DNA of 64,000 bases from Sphingobacterium paludis (GCF_004364125.1 NZ_SNZV01000003.1:124001-188000), one strand, 5' to 3'; counted from the stretch's first letter, positions 27,147 to 37,202 are shown. Made by a program: numbers and translations. The notes: generated by a model not told the origin, from the sequence alone.

Positions 27147-28883
27147 TTATTTGGCCTCGTTTATTGTTTCATAAATCGCATCTTGAATGCGGCTCCTGAT
27201 GTTTAAGTTGAGCAGCTTATCGCTTACTTGTGGATGCACACGGTTGGACAAAAAGATGTACACCAATTGATTCTGGGGGTCTATCCAAATGCATGTCCCT
27301 GTGTATCCGGTATGGCCGAACACCGAAGAGTTCGCAAGTTTTGATGGATATCCTTTTTTCACATCGGGGTCATAGCGGTCAAATCCCAGACCACGACGAC
27401 TGGTTAGCGACTGTTTAGACGTGAACAAATCAACGGTTTCTGGTTTAAAGAAGCGCACGCCACCATATTGTCCGCGATTAAGTAGCAATTGGCCATAAAT
27501 GGCCAAATCATTGGCCGACGCAAACAGCCCGGCATGCCCCGCAACGCCTCCAGCCATCGCGGCACCTTGATCGTGTACATAACCCTGCAGGAGAACTTTG
27601 CGGAAAGCAGTATCGTGCTCTGTAGGAACAATACTGCTCTTCGAAAAACGCTGCCTTGGATTGTAGCCTGCTGTCTTCATGCCGATGGGTTTGTAAAGCA
27701 ACTGCTGTACATACGCATCCATAGGCATGGCCGTTATGTGTTCGGCGACTTCTTTCATCACATACATGCTAATATCGCTGTATACATAACTTCCTATCGG
27801 TTTTACGGCAGATTGTAACATCTGGGGCCACATGATATCGCTGTAGTAGTTGTTTAGCAGATAGGCGCTATCAGCTACTTTGACCTGGTGTCGGGAATCT
27901 TCAGTGCGTTGTAAATCACCCTTCTTCAAATTTTTATAAAACGGAATAAATGGTGTAAAGCCAGCCTCGTGCAGCAACACAGATCGTAATGGGATATCTT
28001 TTTTATTGCTCGCTTTGGCCTGCCAAAGATAATAGCCCATCGTACTGTCCAAATTAATCAATCCGCGTTCTTGCAGATGCATGATTACGGGAGTGGTTCC
28101 TGCAATTTTACTGACGGAAGCCAAATCAAAAATATCGGTAACCTTCGTTTCTTGCTTCTTGTCGTAGGTATGGGTGCCATATGCCTTTTCGAAAATCACC
28201 TGTCCATTTTTAACGACCATCACGACCAAGCCCGGCGTGGCTCGTTGCTGTATCGCTTCCTTGGCTATCCCCTCAATCTTGCTTGCCATTCGCTTCACAT
28301 TTAAGCCAGCGCCTTCGCCCTGCGTATATTGCAGCCGGGTTTGTTCCGTTTTGTTATCGCCGGCTGTAATGGCCATTCCACCGAAGATAGACATTGCGGC
28401 ATATTGCTGAGCAGTCTGATTGAAAGTTGGGTAACGCAGCACTATCCCTTGGTTGGATGAACTTACTTGCGTCCACGGTGCGCGTCCAGAATCACGGCCA
28501 AAGCGCACAACAATGACCGTCTTCTTGTTCACCAGCGATTGTGTTGCCTTTAATAAGACGTCGTTACGAAGATCGTCATCCGTACCCGCGACAATGATGG
28601 TGTTGAAATACTTGGTTTGCTCGTCGTACTGATTAAAGTCAAAGCTGGCTACATCAGCATACCGGCTCAGTCCATCAATAAAGGCTTTATATTTATTTGG
28701 AAATGGCGTCACCACCGCAATTTTATGCTGATCGAGGTTTTTCAGCGGAATCAGGTTTTGTGCGTTATTGAGCAACATCGCTTCATTGCTTGTCGTCTGC
28801 TTGTACTGCGCTTGACTTGGCGCAATATGAAATAATCCGCTCGCAAAGGTAGCTAAAGCTATAGTGAAACATTTAATATTCAT
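27147..28883 (-). CDS. exported serine hydrolase with a GH3-C-like N-terminal domain
   Basis: 578 residues. After a signal peptide (ending APSQAQ) comes a domain of about 160 residues resembling the C-terminal domain of family 3 glycoside hydrolases (NNAQNLIPLKNLDQHKIAVVTPF). From about residue 195 a class C beta-lactamase/DD-peptidase fold follows, with the SxxK motif as SVSK near residue 256, a YSD motif (SYVYSDISMYVM) and GHTGYTGT. The well-known Bacteroidota GH3-beta-lactamase fusions are near 1000 residues and carry the GH3 catalytic barrel; here it is absent. It may act on peptidoglycan. Confidence 0.85.
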   Translation of the reverse strand: MNIKCFTIALATFASGLFHIAPSQAQYKQTTSNEAMLLNNAQNLIPLKNLDQHKIAVVTPFPNKYKAFIDGLSRYADVASFDFNQYDEQTKYFNTIIVAGTDDDLRNDVLLKATQSLVNKKTVIVVRFGRDSGRAPWTQVSSSNQGIVLRYPTFNQTAQQYAAMSIFGGMAITAGDNKTEQTRLQYTQGEGAGLNVKRMASKIEGIAKEAIQQRATPGLVVMVVKNGQVIFEKAYGTHTYDKKQETKVTDIFDLASVSKIAGTTPVIMHLQERGLINLDSTMGYYLWQAKASNKKDIPLRSVLLHEAGFTPFIPFYKNLKKGDLQRTEDSRHQVKVADSAYLLNNYYSDIMWPQMLQSAVKPIGSYVYSDISMYVMKEVAEHITAMPMDAYVQQLLYKPIGMKTAGYNPRQRFSKSSIVPTEHDTAFRKVLLQGYVHDQGAAMAGGVAGHAGLFASANDLAIYGQLLLNRGQYGGVRFFKPETVDLFTSKQSLTSRRGLGFDRYDPDVKKGYPSKLANSSVFGHTGYTGTCIWIDPQNQLVYIFLSNRVHPQVSDKLLNLNIRSRIQDAIYETINEAK

Positions 28884-29065
28884 GTTAAAGGCTGATTTAA
28901 GTCGTTGTATTGCTACGTAAATTTAAAAATAAAACGCAGAAATAGGCATAGTTACTTGGAACATTTGTAATTATCGCCTGTTGATTCGCCCAACCCGGGC
29001 GTGCCGTGGTGTTTTCTGCTATCAAACTACAGTATCGCGATATTGTAATTGAGCCCAATTTTATC

Positions 29066-29073
29066 TATGTTTG
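29066..29073 (+). promoter_or_regulatory. -7 box of xseA
   Basis: TATGTTTG ends four bases before ATG 29078. ATTG lies 20 bases upstream of it. This position argues for the ATG start and against the GTG at 29006. Confidence 0.5.
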
Positions 29074-29077
29074 GTTT

Positions 29078-30328
29078 ATGCCGGAAATCGTAGATAGCAA
29101 GACCATATTTTCCTTATTGGAAGTATCGCGAAGTGTGCAAAAGACCATTGCCGATCGATACAAAAGCTTGTATTGGATCAAGGCAGAGATGAATAAACTA
29201 AATCATTATACACATTCCGGACACTGTTATCCAGAGTTGGTCGAGAAAAAGGAGGGAAAGATCGTTGCCGAAATGCGATCGACATTATGGAAAGCAGATT
29301 TCCAGCGAATCAACCAACTGTTTATCAAGCTGCTCGGAGAGCCTCTGCGCGAAGGTATCACCATTTTGTTTCAAGCGGCGATTGCCTATGATCCCTTATA
29401 TGGCTTCAGCTTGAAAATTGTTGATATCGACCCGACTTTTGTTTTGGGCGAACTGGAGAAGGAGCGTCGCGAGAGCATTCGCCGGCTTCAGGAAGAAGAG
29501 CTTTTTGATGCCAATAAGCGATTAGCCTTTCCGCTGATCGCGAAGCGGCTAGCCATCATTTCGGTGGAAACGAGTAAAGGGCTATCCGATTTTTTCAAAA
29601 TCATTAAGGGGAACCCTTGGGGTTATCGGTTCGAGTATAGTTTGTTTCCGGCTTTACTTCAGGGCGATAAGTCGATTGCTTCTATCATCCGACAACTGGC
29701 GATCATCGCCGAGCGCCTTGAGGATTTCGATGCGGTCGCGATCATCCGTGGGGGTGGCGGCGAGGTCGGCCTGTCCTCGTATAACAATTATCTACTCGCC
29801 AAAGCCATTGCGATGTTTCCCATTCCGGTGCTCACGGGTATTGGCCACTCTACGAATGAGACGGTCAGTGAGATGGTGGCGTATAAAAACGCCATAACGC
29901 CTAGTGAACTCGCCGACTTTCTGATCCAGAAATTTCATCAATTTGCGATCCCGGTTGATGAGTCGCTGCGTCGCATTATTGACGCTGTAAAAACTCGATT
30001 CATTTTGGAAGAGCAGCACTTGCATACATTTTCGCAGGCTATTTCGTGGAGCAGTAAGGCTGCTCTCAGTAAGCAGGGCAACGACCTCCGTAGTCTGCAA
30101 CTACAACTGCAGCTGTTTGCAAAACAGTTGTTGAAAGATCGTGCAACGGAGATCAACAATGTCGATCGGCTATTGCGCTTAGCCGATCCGAAAGAGCTCC
30201 TAAAAAGGGGGTTTAGCATTACGCGCGTGCATGGTCGCGCTATTAGCAGTGAGGCTTCCGTTAGCGTTGGACAAGAATTGGAAACGATCCTCTATGCGGG
30301 GAAGATAATCAGTACTGTTGTAAAATAA
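29078..30328 (+). CDS. xseA: exodeoxyribonuclease VII large subunit
   Basis: 416 residues from ATG 29078. The N-terminal OB-fold part (YWIKAEMNKLNHYTHSGHCYPELVEK) is followed by the XseA catalytic core: LAIISVETSKGLSDFF, AIIRGGGG, IPVLTGIGHSTNETVSEMVA. With XseB it degrades single-stranded DNA from both ends into oligonucleotides, in mismatch repair and damage processing. A GTG 72 bases upstream would add 24 residues but lies above the promoter. xseB follows after 15 bases, so they are an operon. Confidence 0.93.
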   Translation: MPEIVDSKTIFSLLEVSRSVQKTIADRYKSLYWIKAEMNKLNHYTHSGHCYPELVEKKEGKIVAEMRSTLWKADFQRINQLFIKLLGEPLREGITILFQAAIAYDPLYGFSLKIVDIDPTFVLGELEKERRESIRRLQEEELFDANKRLAFPLIAKRLAIISVETSKGLSDFFKIIKGNPWGYRFEYSLFPALLQGDKSIASIIRQLAIIAERLEDFDAVAIIRGGGGEVGLSSYNNYLLAKAIAMFPIPVLTGIGHSTNETVSEMVAYKNAITPSELADFLIQKFHQFAIPVDESLRRIIDAVKTRFILEEQHLHTFSQAISWSSKAALSKQGNDLRSLQLQLQLFAKQLLKDRATEINNVDRLLRLADPKELLKRGFSITRVHGRAISSEASVSVGQELETILYAGKIISTVVK

Positions 30329-30343
30329 AAAATACCAATCGTT

Positions 30344-30580
30344 ATGGATACAGAATATACGTATGAAGACGCCTTCCAGGAATTGCAAGCTATCGTCTCG
30401 GATATCGAATCGGGACAGATCAATGTTGATGATCTTACGAGCAAGATCCAGCGCGCCGCATCGCTCATCGCCGTCTGCCGAGCGAAGCTAAGCTCGTCCG
30501 AGGCGGAGGTGGACAAGTTGTTGACGAAGCTGCATCTGGCAGAAGAAAATGAACCCAGCCTCGCAGACGAGGAGGAATAG
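30344..30580 (+). CDS. xseB: exodeoxyribonuclease VII small subunit
   Basis: 78 residues, nearly all helical: YEDAFQELQAIVSDIESGQINVDDLTSKIQRAASLIAVCRAKLSS. This is the XseB pattern, two antiparallel helices with the conserved alternation LxxIVxxIExG, plus an acidic tail. XseB coats the stalk of the large subunit and is needed for activity. Directly downstream of xseA, as in most Bacteroidota. Confidence 0.93.
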   Translation: MDTEYTYEDAFQELQAIVSDIESGQINVDDLTSKIQRAASLIAVCRAKLSSSEAEVDKLLTKLHLAEENEPSLADEEE

Positions 30581-30721
30581 CAGCCCACAAGAAAACACTA
30601 CTAGATCGCGCGCATCAAGTTGCTGATTTCATTCGACTTACTATTATCACCTGAACGCAACAAAAAGCGCGATATGCTCGCTTGGGAAGATTGAGGAAGA
30701 ACGAAAATCTTAGAAATTCGT

Positions 30722-30729
30722 TACCTTTG
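30722..30729 (+). promoter_or_regulatory. -7 box of uvrA
   Basis: TACCTTTG ends six bases before ATG 30736, again a leaderless arrangement. No -33 TTTG at the usual spacing. Confidence 0.55.
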
Positions 30730-30735
30730 CAACGT

Positions 30736-33534
30736 ATGTCAAATAAATCGGAACAAAACGCCAAATCATATATCCAAATTAAGGGAGCACGAGTAAATAA
30801 TCTCAAAAATATCGATGTCGATATCCCGAAAAACAAGCTTATAGTTATCACCGGGATGTCCGGTTCGGGCAAGTCGTCACTGGCTTTTGACACGCTCTAT
30901 GCAGAGGGTCAACGTCGGTATGTAGAAAGTTTATCATCGTATGCGCGGCAGTTTATGGGCCGGATGAACAAGCCCGAGGTGGATTACATCAAAGGAATTG
31001 CGCCTGCTATCGCTATCGAACAGCGCGTCATCACCTCCAACCCGCGTTCGACGGTCGGCACATCGACCGAAATTTACGACTATCTCAAATTGCTCTATGC
31101 TCGTATAGGTAAAACCATCTCGCCCGTGTCGGGCAAAGAAGTGACGAAAGATACTGTTTCGTCTATTATTGATGAGCTGATGGCTGTTCCTGAGGACACG
31201 ACAATTACCATATTTGCCACACTTTATCCTGTCAATAAAAGGAAACTGAAGGAAGAGTTATCGCTTCTTCTTCAAAAAGGATTTGTACGCATTTTATTCG
31301 AGGATAAAATTCAGAAAATCGAGAATGTGATCGATGATGCATCGGTAAAGAATAGGGATTTTGAGCCCAATGAGTTGCAGATCGTTGTCGATCGCGTACG
31401 TTTGGATAAGCAGGACGATACCTATAGCCGTATTGCAGATTCGATACAGACGGCGTTTTTTGAGGGTAAGGGCGAGTGTTACATTGAAATCGACGGCACA
31501 AAGAAACACTATTCCGATCGTTTTGAGTTGGACGGCATTACTTTCGAGGAGCCCACGCCAAATTTTTTCAGCTTCAACAACCCGTATGGCGCCTGTAAAC
31601 GGTGTGAGGGCTATGGGAAAGTGATAGGGATTGACGCGGACCTTGTTATTCCAGATAAAAGCAAATCCGTCTATGATGGAGCGATCGCGCCTTGGCGAGG
31701 GGAGAAAATGGGGGAGTGGCTGAACCGTATGGTGCGCAATGCACTGAAATTTGATTTCCCGATCCACCGATCGTACGCTGACCTCAGCAAAGCGCAGCAG
31801 GAACTGATTTGGACGGGCAACAAATATTTCTCCGGACTAAACCAGTTTTTCGAAGAACTCGAGTCACAAACGTATAAAATACAATACCGTGTAATGCTTT
31901 CTCGCTACCGGGGAAAGACAGATTGCCCGGATTGCAAGGGTTCTCGGTTACGGAAAGATGCCACCTACGTCAAGATTGCCGATAAATCTATTACAGACAT
32001 TGTCCTATTGCCGTTGGACGAAGCGCTGAAATTTTTCACTGGGCTTTCCTTAACCAAGAATGAGCAGACTATTGCCAAGCGCCTTTTAGCCGAAATTATA
32101 AACCGACTTCAGTTTCTATGCGATGTTGGTTTAAGCTACCTGACTTTAAACCGGCTAAGCAACAGCCTTTCAGGAGGTGAATCGCAGCGGATCAATTTAG
32201 CGACGTCTTTGGGAAGTTCGCTTGTTGGATCTATCTACGTATTGGACGAGCCAAGCATTGGCCTTCATCCTCGCGATACACAACGGTTGATCGGTGTACT
32301 TAAATCCCTTCGTGATGTTGGGAATACGGTTATCGTGGTCGAGCACGAACAGGAAATGATGGAGGCTGCGGACTACTTGGTGGATATTGGCCCAGAGGCG
32401 GGCATCAACGGCGGAGAGCTTGTTTTTGCCGGCACCTATGCCGAGATTCTGAAAGACAAAAAAAGCTTGACGGGTCGTTATCTAAACGGCGAGCTTACGA
32501 TCGTGACACCGAAGAAAAGACGGAAATGGACAGACAATATTGTTGTGAAAGGCGCGCGTGAAAACAATCTTCAGGGCATTGACGCGGCCTTCCCCCTGAA
32601 TGTCTTTACCGTAGTTACGGGTGTTTCCGGATCGGGCAAAACATCGTTGGTGAAACGCATTCTTTACCCTGCTTTACAGAAAGCTATCGGCAACTACTCA
32701 GGCGAACAAACAGGTATCTTCGACGCGTTGGAGGGCGATATTGAACGCGTCGAGCAAATAGAGATGATCGACCAAAACCCTATCGGCCGTTCCTCGCGAT
32801 CTAATCCTGTAACCTATGTGAAAGGCTGGGACGAGGTACGTGCGCTGTATGCTGCTTTACCAGCAGCAAAAGCAACAGGGCTTAAGCCAGCGGCCTTCTC
32901 CTTTAATGTTGAGGGCGGTCGTTGCGACGTGTGCCAAGGCGATGGTGAAGTAAAGATCGAGATGCAGTTTATGGCCGACATTGTGCTTCCTTGTGAGGCT
33001 TGTGGCGGGAAACGCTTTAAGCAACACGTACTGGATGTTTTGTACAAAGAGAAGTCGGTGTCGGATGTATTGGATTTGAGCGTAGACGAAGCTATTGAAT
33101 TTTTCGGCGACCAACCCAAGATTCTAGCGAAAATCCAGCCGCTGCAAGATGTAGGGTTGGGCTATGTAAAACTTGGCCAAGCCTCCAGCACACTATCGGG
33201 CGGTGAGGCGCAGCGTATCAAGCTGGCATCGTTTCTTATCAAGGGGAACAATAGCAAAAAGACACTCTTTATTTTTGACGAACCGACCACTGGGCTTCAT
33301 TTCCATGATATACAAAAATTGATTAAAGCCTTTGATGCGCTGATTGAACTGGGCAACAGCATACTTGTTATCGAGCACAATATGGAAATGATCAAAACGG
33401 CAGACTGGGTGATTGACATTGGACCGGAAGGAGGTAATAAGGGCGGTAAAGTTGTTTTTGAAGGCACACCAGAGGGCTTAGCAGCATGTAACGAATCTTA
33501 TACAGGGATGTTTCTAAAAAATCACCTACTTTAG
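30736..33534 (+). CDS. uvrA: excinuclease ABC subunit A
   Basis: 932 residues, the usual length for UvrA. Two ABC ATPase halves: Walker A GMSGSGKSSLAF and GVSGSGKTSL, signature motifs SLSGGESQRINLA and TLSGGEAQRIKLA, Walker B YVLDEPSIGLHP and FIFDEPTTGLHF. Zinc modules are CKRCEGYG with CPDCKGSR in the first half and CDVCQGDG with CEACGGKR in the second. UvrA finds bulky DNA lesions and loads UvrB. The start is ATG 30736, not the 30682 frame, which lies above the promoter. It follows xseAB in the same direction with its own promoter. Confidence 0.97.
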   Translation: MSNKSEQNAKSYIQIKGARVNNLKNIDVDIPKNKLIVITGMSGSGKSSLAFDTLYAEGQRRYVESLSSYARQFMGRMNKPEVDYIKGIAPAIAIEQRVITSNPRSTVGTSTEIYDYLKLLYARIGKTISPVSGKEVTKDTVSSIIDELMAVPEDTTITIFATLYPVNKRKLKEELSLLLQKGFVRILFEDKIQKIENVIDDASVKNRDFEPNELQIVVDRVRLDKQDDTYSRIADSIQTAFFEGKGECYIEIDGTKKHYSDRFELDGITFEEPTPNFFSFNNPYGACKRCEGYGKVIGIDADLVIPDKSKSVYDGAIAPWRGEKMGEWLNRMVRNALKFDFPIHRSYADLSKAQQELIWTGNKYFSGLNQFFEELESQTYKIQYRVMLSRYRGKTDCPDCKGSRLRKDATYVKIADKSITDIVLLPLDEALKFFTGLSLTKNEQTIAKRLLAEIINRLQFLCDVGLSYLTLNRLSNSLSGGESQRINLATSLGSSLVGSIYVLDEPSIGLHPRDTQRLIGVLKSLRDVGNTVIVVEHEQEMMEAADYLVDIGPEAGINGGELVFAGTYAEILKDKKSLTGRYLNGELTIVTPKKRRKWTDNIVVKGARENNLQGIDAAFPLNVFTVVTGVSGSGKTSLVKRILYPALQKAIGNYSGEQTGIFDALEGDIERVEQIEMIDQNPIGRSSRSNPVTYVKGWDEVRALYAALPAAKATGLKPAAFSFNVEGGRCDVCQGDGEVKIEMQFMADIVLPCEACGGKRFKQHVLDVLYKEKSVSDVLDLSVDEAIEFFGDQPKILAKIQPLQDVGLGYVKLGQASSTLSGGEAQRIKLASFLIKGNNSKKTLFIFDEPTTGLHFHDIQKLIKAFDALIELGNSILVIEHNMEMIKTADWVIDIGPEGGNKGGKVVFEGTPEGLAACNESYTGMFLKNHLL

Positions 33535-33551
33535 TCCTTCGTTCAAAAAAC

Positions 33552-35198
33552 ATGTGTATGTGGAAATCATTTTTTACAGGTCTATTGAGTGCGGCACTAG
33601 CCTTACCAACGTTTGCTCAACCTGCACGACCAAAATTAGTGGTCGGCCTTATGGTCGATCAAATGCGGTGGGACTATCTCTATCGTTTTGCGGATCGTTA
33701 CGGCGATAAAGGCTTTAAGCGATTACTAAACGAAGGGTTTTCCTGTGAAAACACCATTATCAACTATATTCCGACCTATACCGCCATCGGGCATAGCTCT
33801 GTCTATACAGGATCGGTTCCTTCGATCCATGGTATCGCTGGCAACGACTGGATCATTCAGGCCACCGGGCAATCGATGTATTGCACGCAGGATGACAATG
33901 TACAAGGTGTGGGTACCACGGAACGAGAGGGGCAACAGTCACCTCGTAACTTGCTCGCATCCACGGTGACCGATCAACTGAAGCTGGCCACAAATTTCCA
34001 GTCGAAAGTGGTTGGCGTGGCGATTAAAGATCGCGGCGGCATTCTGCCTGCCGGTCACTTTGCCGATGCAGCTTATTGGTTTGAAAGCAAATCCGGAGAT
34101 TGGATTAGCAGCACCTTTTATATGAAGCAGTTGCCTTCTTGGGTAACAACGTTCAATAAACAAAAGCTGGCAGAGAAATATCTCAAACAGGACTGGAATA
34201 CGTTGTATCCTATCGAAACCTATGCTAAAAACAGCATCGCAGACAATAACCCCTATGAAGGTAAATGGGCTGGTGAAGAGACGCCTACATTTCCGCGGAA
34301 AACATCGTCGTTAATGAAAGATGCCGGCTATGAGCTGATCAAAACCACGCCGCAAGGGAATACATTCACGCTGGATTTCGCAAAAGCCGCTATCGAAAAT
34401 GAACAGCTGGGCAACAACCCAACCAGCGCGACAGACTTTTTATGTGTAAGTCTTTCCGCAACAGATTACGTAGGTCATCGATATTCACTTTCGGCAGTAG
34501 AGATCGAAGACACCTACCTTCGCCTGGATCAAGATATCGCCGAATTTTTAGCCTATTTGGATAAACATGTCGGGAAAGATAATTACACGCTGTTCTTAAC
34601 TGCTGATCATGCTGCCTCGTACAACCCGATGTATTTCACGGATCAAAAAGGAAATGGCGGGTATTTATTTGGTCGTCAAATACAAAGAAATCTTAACGAG
34701 AGCTTAGTGCGCGAGTTTGGTAGCGATAAATTGGTTCGCAGCTTAACAAACTATCAGGTGCATTTAAACTACCCACTTATTGATTCGCTAAAACTTGACG
34801 AAAAGCGGGTGAAGGCCAATATCATCAAAACGCTGAAAAAAGAAGAAGGTATTGCTTACGTAATTGATATGGAAGGCGGTGAAAATATGTTTGTCCCTGC
34901 GCCAATCCGGGAGAAGATTATTAACGGATACAACCGTAAAAATAGTGGCGCCATTCAAATTATTGCGGAACCGCAGTGGTATTCGGGCTCACCGAGAGGT
35001 ACAGGCACTACGCATGGCGTCTGGACCGCCTATGATTCGCACATTCCTTTACTATTCATGGGCTGGGGCATCAAACCGGGCGTTAGTAATAAAGAGGTTC
35101 ATATTGTGGATATCGCACCGACTATTTCGTCGTTGCTGCATATTATGGAACCAAATGGCAATATTGGAAAGCCCATTGTGGAGGTCTTAGGACAATAG
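33552..35198 (+). CDS. pafA: PafA-type alkaline phosphatase
   Basis: 548 residues with a signal peptide ending in TFAQ at residue 23. Alkaline phosphatase superfamily fold with metal ligand Asp36 (GLMVDQ), nucleophile Thr77 in NYIPTYTAIGHSSVYTGS, SIHGIAGNDW and the KDR motif (VAIKDRGGILPAGH) that distinguishes PafA from the E. coli enzyme. C-terminal ligands lie in TADHAASYNP and TGTTHGV. PafA is a broad periplasmic phosphomonoesterase that frees phosphate, and in related bacteria it is constitutive. Its start is 17 bases after uvrA. Confidence 0.92.
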   Translation: MCMWKSFFTGLLSAALALPTFAQPARPKLVVGLMVDQMRWDYLYRFADRYGDKGFKRLLNEGFSCENTIINYIPTYTAIGHSSVYTGSVPSIHGIAGNDWIIQATGQSMYCTQDDNVQGVGTTEREGQQSPRNLLASTVTDQLKLATNFQSKVVGVAIKDRGGILPAGHFADAAYWFESKSGDWISSTFYMKQLPSWVTTFNKQKLAEKYLKQDWNTLYPIETYAKNSIADNNPYEGKWAGEETPTFPRKTSSLMKDAGYELIKTTPQGNTFTLDFAKAAIENEQLGNNPTSATDFLCVSLSATDYVGHRYSLSAVEIEDTYLRLDQDIAEFLAYLDKHVGKDNYTLFLTADHAASYNPMYFTDQKGNGGYLFGRQIQRNLNESLVREFGSDKLVRSLTNYQVHLNYPLIDSLKLDEKRVKANIIKTLKKEEGIAYVIDMEGGENMFVPAPIREKIINGYNRKNSGAIQIIAEPQWYSGSPRGTGTTHGVWTAYDSHIPLLFMGWGIKPGVSNKEVHIVDIAPTISSLLHIMEPNGNIGKPIVEVLGQ

Positions 35199-35229
35199 TT
35201 TCAGGAGCAAACTTATTTCCGTACCTTTG
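35199..35229 (+). promoter_or_regulatory. promoter of the Rrf2 gene
   Basis: TTTC-N19-TACCTTTG, one mismatch from consensus, ending 33 bases before ATG 35263. Confidence 0.65.
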
Positions 35230-35262
35230 TGGCTATACGGGTTATTGATTAAAGGTATACAT

Positions 35263-35712
35263 ATGCTTTCTAAGAAAACGAAATACGCCATCAAGGCGCT
35301 AATGGTTCTAGGACGAAATTATGGAAAAGAGCCGATGCAAATCATCAAAATTGCAGAGGAAGAACGTATTCCAAAAAAATTCCTGGAACAGATTTTACTG
35401 GAAATGCGTAACGCCGGTATTTTATATTCCAAGAAAGGTGCCGGAGGTGGGTATAGTTTGAACAAGGCGCCTGAGGACATCTTTTTATCGCAGGTCATGC
35501 GGTTAATTGATGGTCCTATCGCCTTACTTCCCTGTGTGAGCTTGAATTTTTACCGCTCTTGCGAAGAGTGCGTCGAGGAGCATGCCTGCGGTATTCGCGA
35601 TACTTTTGTCGAAGTCCGGAACGCCATGCTCCAGATATTAAACGATACCAGCGTTGCTCAACTGATCAATAAAGAGAAACAGCTTTCATTCGATATGGAT
35701 ACGGAATCTTAA
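35263..35712 (+). CDS. Rrf2-family transcriptional regulator with a Cys cluster
   Basis: 149 residues from ATG 35263. Winged helix (KYAIKALMVLGRNYG, RIPKKFLEQILLEMRNAGILYSKKGAGGGYSL) typical of Rrf2/IscR proteins. The C-terminal half holds five Cys: PCVSLNFYRSCEECVEEHACG. In IscR-like members such Cys bind an iron-sulfur cluster, so this could sense Fe-S or redox state. No isc or cysteine-synthesis gene is adjacent, so its targets are unknown. The upstream 12-codon extension is rejected because it overlaps the promoter. Confidence 0.9.
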   Translation: MLSKKTKYAIKALMVLGRNYGKEPMQIIKIAEEERIPKKFLEQILLEMRNAGILYSKKGAGGGYSLNKAPEDIFLSQVMRLIDGPIALLPCVSLNFYRSCEECVEEHACGIRDTFVEVRNAMLQILNDTSVAQLINKEKQLSFDMDTES

Positions 35713-35757
35713 GGAAGATTATTAAAAAATAGTTTTCTGAAAGAAGACATAGCGTAG

Positions 35758-35811
35758 AATCCAGTCTCAAGGTAGGTAAAACACACTTTTCTTGAGGCTG
35801 GATTTTCTTTT
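35758..35811 (+). terminator. Rho-independent terminator of the Rrf2 gene
   Basis: AATCCAG-t-CTCAAG and CTTGAG-g-CTGGATT form a 13-base-pair stem with one mismatch and a 19-base loop, followed by TTTTCTTTT. Confidence 0.8.
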
Positions 35812-35884
35812 ATTATGCGCTTTGAGGGAATATTTGTCCCGCAAGGACAAAAATCTGCGGGAATGAATACACATCGAGGGCTTC

Positions 35885-37195
35885 CTAAAGCACCTCCATC
35901 AGACGTTCAAAAGCCATACCGCGGGATGCCTTAAGTAGAATCGTACTATGGGTGATTGGGCGAGCTTGCAACGCATGTTTTGCTTCCTCAGTCGTTTCAT
36001 AAAATTCGGCACCGGCGTATTGATGTGCAAAGAAGGCTTGGCCGACGAAAATCTTCCTTGCGGCCGTGATAGCAACTGCCTTTTCCACTAACTTCTGGTG
36101 TTCTATGTAGCTTTCATCTCCCATTTCAAACATATCTCCCAGAAGGATTGCTTTTTGGTTCGCATCAATAAAGGCGATGTTATCTAATGCCGCCGCCATA
36201 CTGCTAGCATTGGCATTGTAATAATCCGCAATAACGGTGTTGGTCGCTGTCTGTACGACCTGCGATCTATTATTTGTTGGGGTGTAGGCCTCTAGACCTT
36301 GGTTAATTTCAGACGCGGACAGTCCCAAAAAATTGCCTACTGCTGCTGCTGCTAAAATATTTTCTGCATTGTACGACCCTGTCAATTGCGTCGAGACGTT
36401 ATTAACGACCTCTTCATGCTGCAGGCGCCAGTTTATCGTTAAAAAAGGATTGGCATGTACTAACTGTCCCACAATGTTGTTATCCGCCGAAAAGCCATAA
36501 CGCACCACCTGATCGATCTGACGTGCTTTTTCCATTTCTTGCAAGTGCGGATTATCTCCTTGAATGAACAAGACGCCGTTGTGAAGCTTGAGGTAGTCAT
36601 ACAGCTCGCCTTTTGCTTTTTTGACGCCTTCAAAAGAGCCAAAGCCTTCGAGATGGGCTTTCCCTACATTGGTAATCAGCCCATGTGTGGGCGCGGCAAT
36701 AGCACTAAGAAAAGCGATCTCTCGCTGATGGTTGGCTCCCATTTCGATGACCGCCACTTCGGTATGTCCATCAACGGCGAGCAAACTTAAAGGCACGCCA
36801 ATATGGTTGTTTAAATTGCCTTTCGTGGCAAACGTTTTATAACGTTGCGAAAGAACGGCATGCAATAACTCCTTCGTCGTTGTTTTCCCATTGGTGCCGG
36901 TAACACCGATAATCGGGATATTCAACTGGGCCCGATGAAAACGCGCCAGATCCTGTAAAGCCAAGAGTACGTCGGAAACCAAAATACAGCGTTCGTCCTC
37001 CGCATATTGTGCTTCATCCACAACAACAAGGCGCGCCCCCCGTTCAAGCGCTTGTGCAGCAAAGGTGTTTGCATTAAATTTCTCGCCTTTCAAAGCGAAA
37101 AATATACAGCCCGGTGTGATATTGCGCGTATCGGTAGAGACCAACGGCAATTCTTTATATCGCCCATACAGCTCTTCTATAGTCATCGTTTTCAT
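35885..37195 (-). CDS. murF: UDP-N-acetylmuramoyl-tripeptide--D-alanyl-D-alanine ligase
   Basis: About 436 residues. Mur ligase with P-loop GVTGTNGKTTTKELL near residue 98, IEMGANHQREIA, NVGKAHLEGFGSFEGV, GDNPHL and YNANASSMAAALDN. MurF adds D-Ala-D-Ala to the UDP-MurNAc-tripeptide, the last cytosolic step of peptidoglycan precursor synthesis. The start is ATG 37195 or 37186; the longer frame from 37237 crosses the promoter. It is not in a dcw cluster here. Confidence 0.95.
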   Translation of the reverse strand: MKTMTIEELYGRYKELPLVSTDTRNITPGCIFFALKGEKFNANTFAAQALERGARLVVVDEAQYAEDERCILVSDVLLALQDLARFHRAQLNIPIIGVTGTNGKTTTKELLHAVLSQRYKTFATKGNLNNHIGVPLSLLAVDGHTEVAVIEMGANHQREIAFLSAIAAPTHGLITNVGKAHLEGFGSFEGVKKAKGELYDYLKLHNGVLFIQGDNPHLQEMEKARQIDQVVRYGFSADNNIVGQLVHANPFLTINWRLQHEEVVNNVSTQLTGSYNAENILAAAAVGNFLGLSASEINQGLEAYTPTNNRSQVVQTATNTVIADYYNANASSMAAALDNIAFIDANQKAILLGDMFEMGDESYIEHQKLVEKAVAITAARKIFVGQAFFAHQYAGAEFYETTEEAKHALQARPITHSTILLKASRGMAFERLMEVL

Positions 37196-37202
37196 TTTAT
37201 AA

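Noticed and set aside
29006..29077. Upstream GTG start for xseA
   Set aside because: A -7 box lies inside this stretch, so it is probably not translated.
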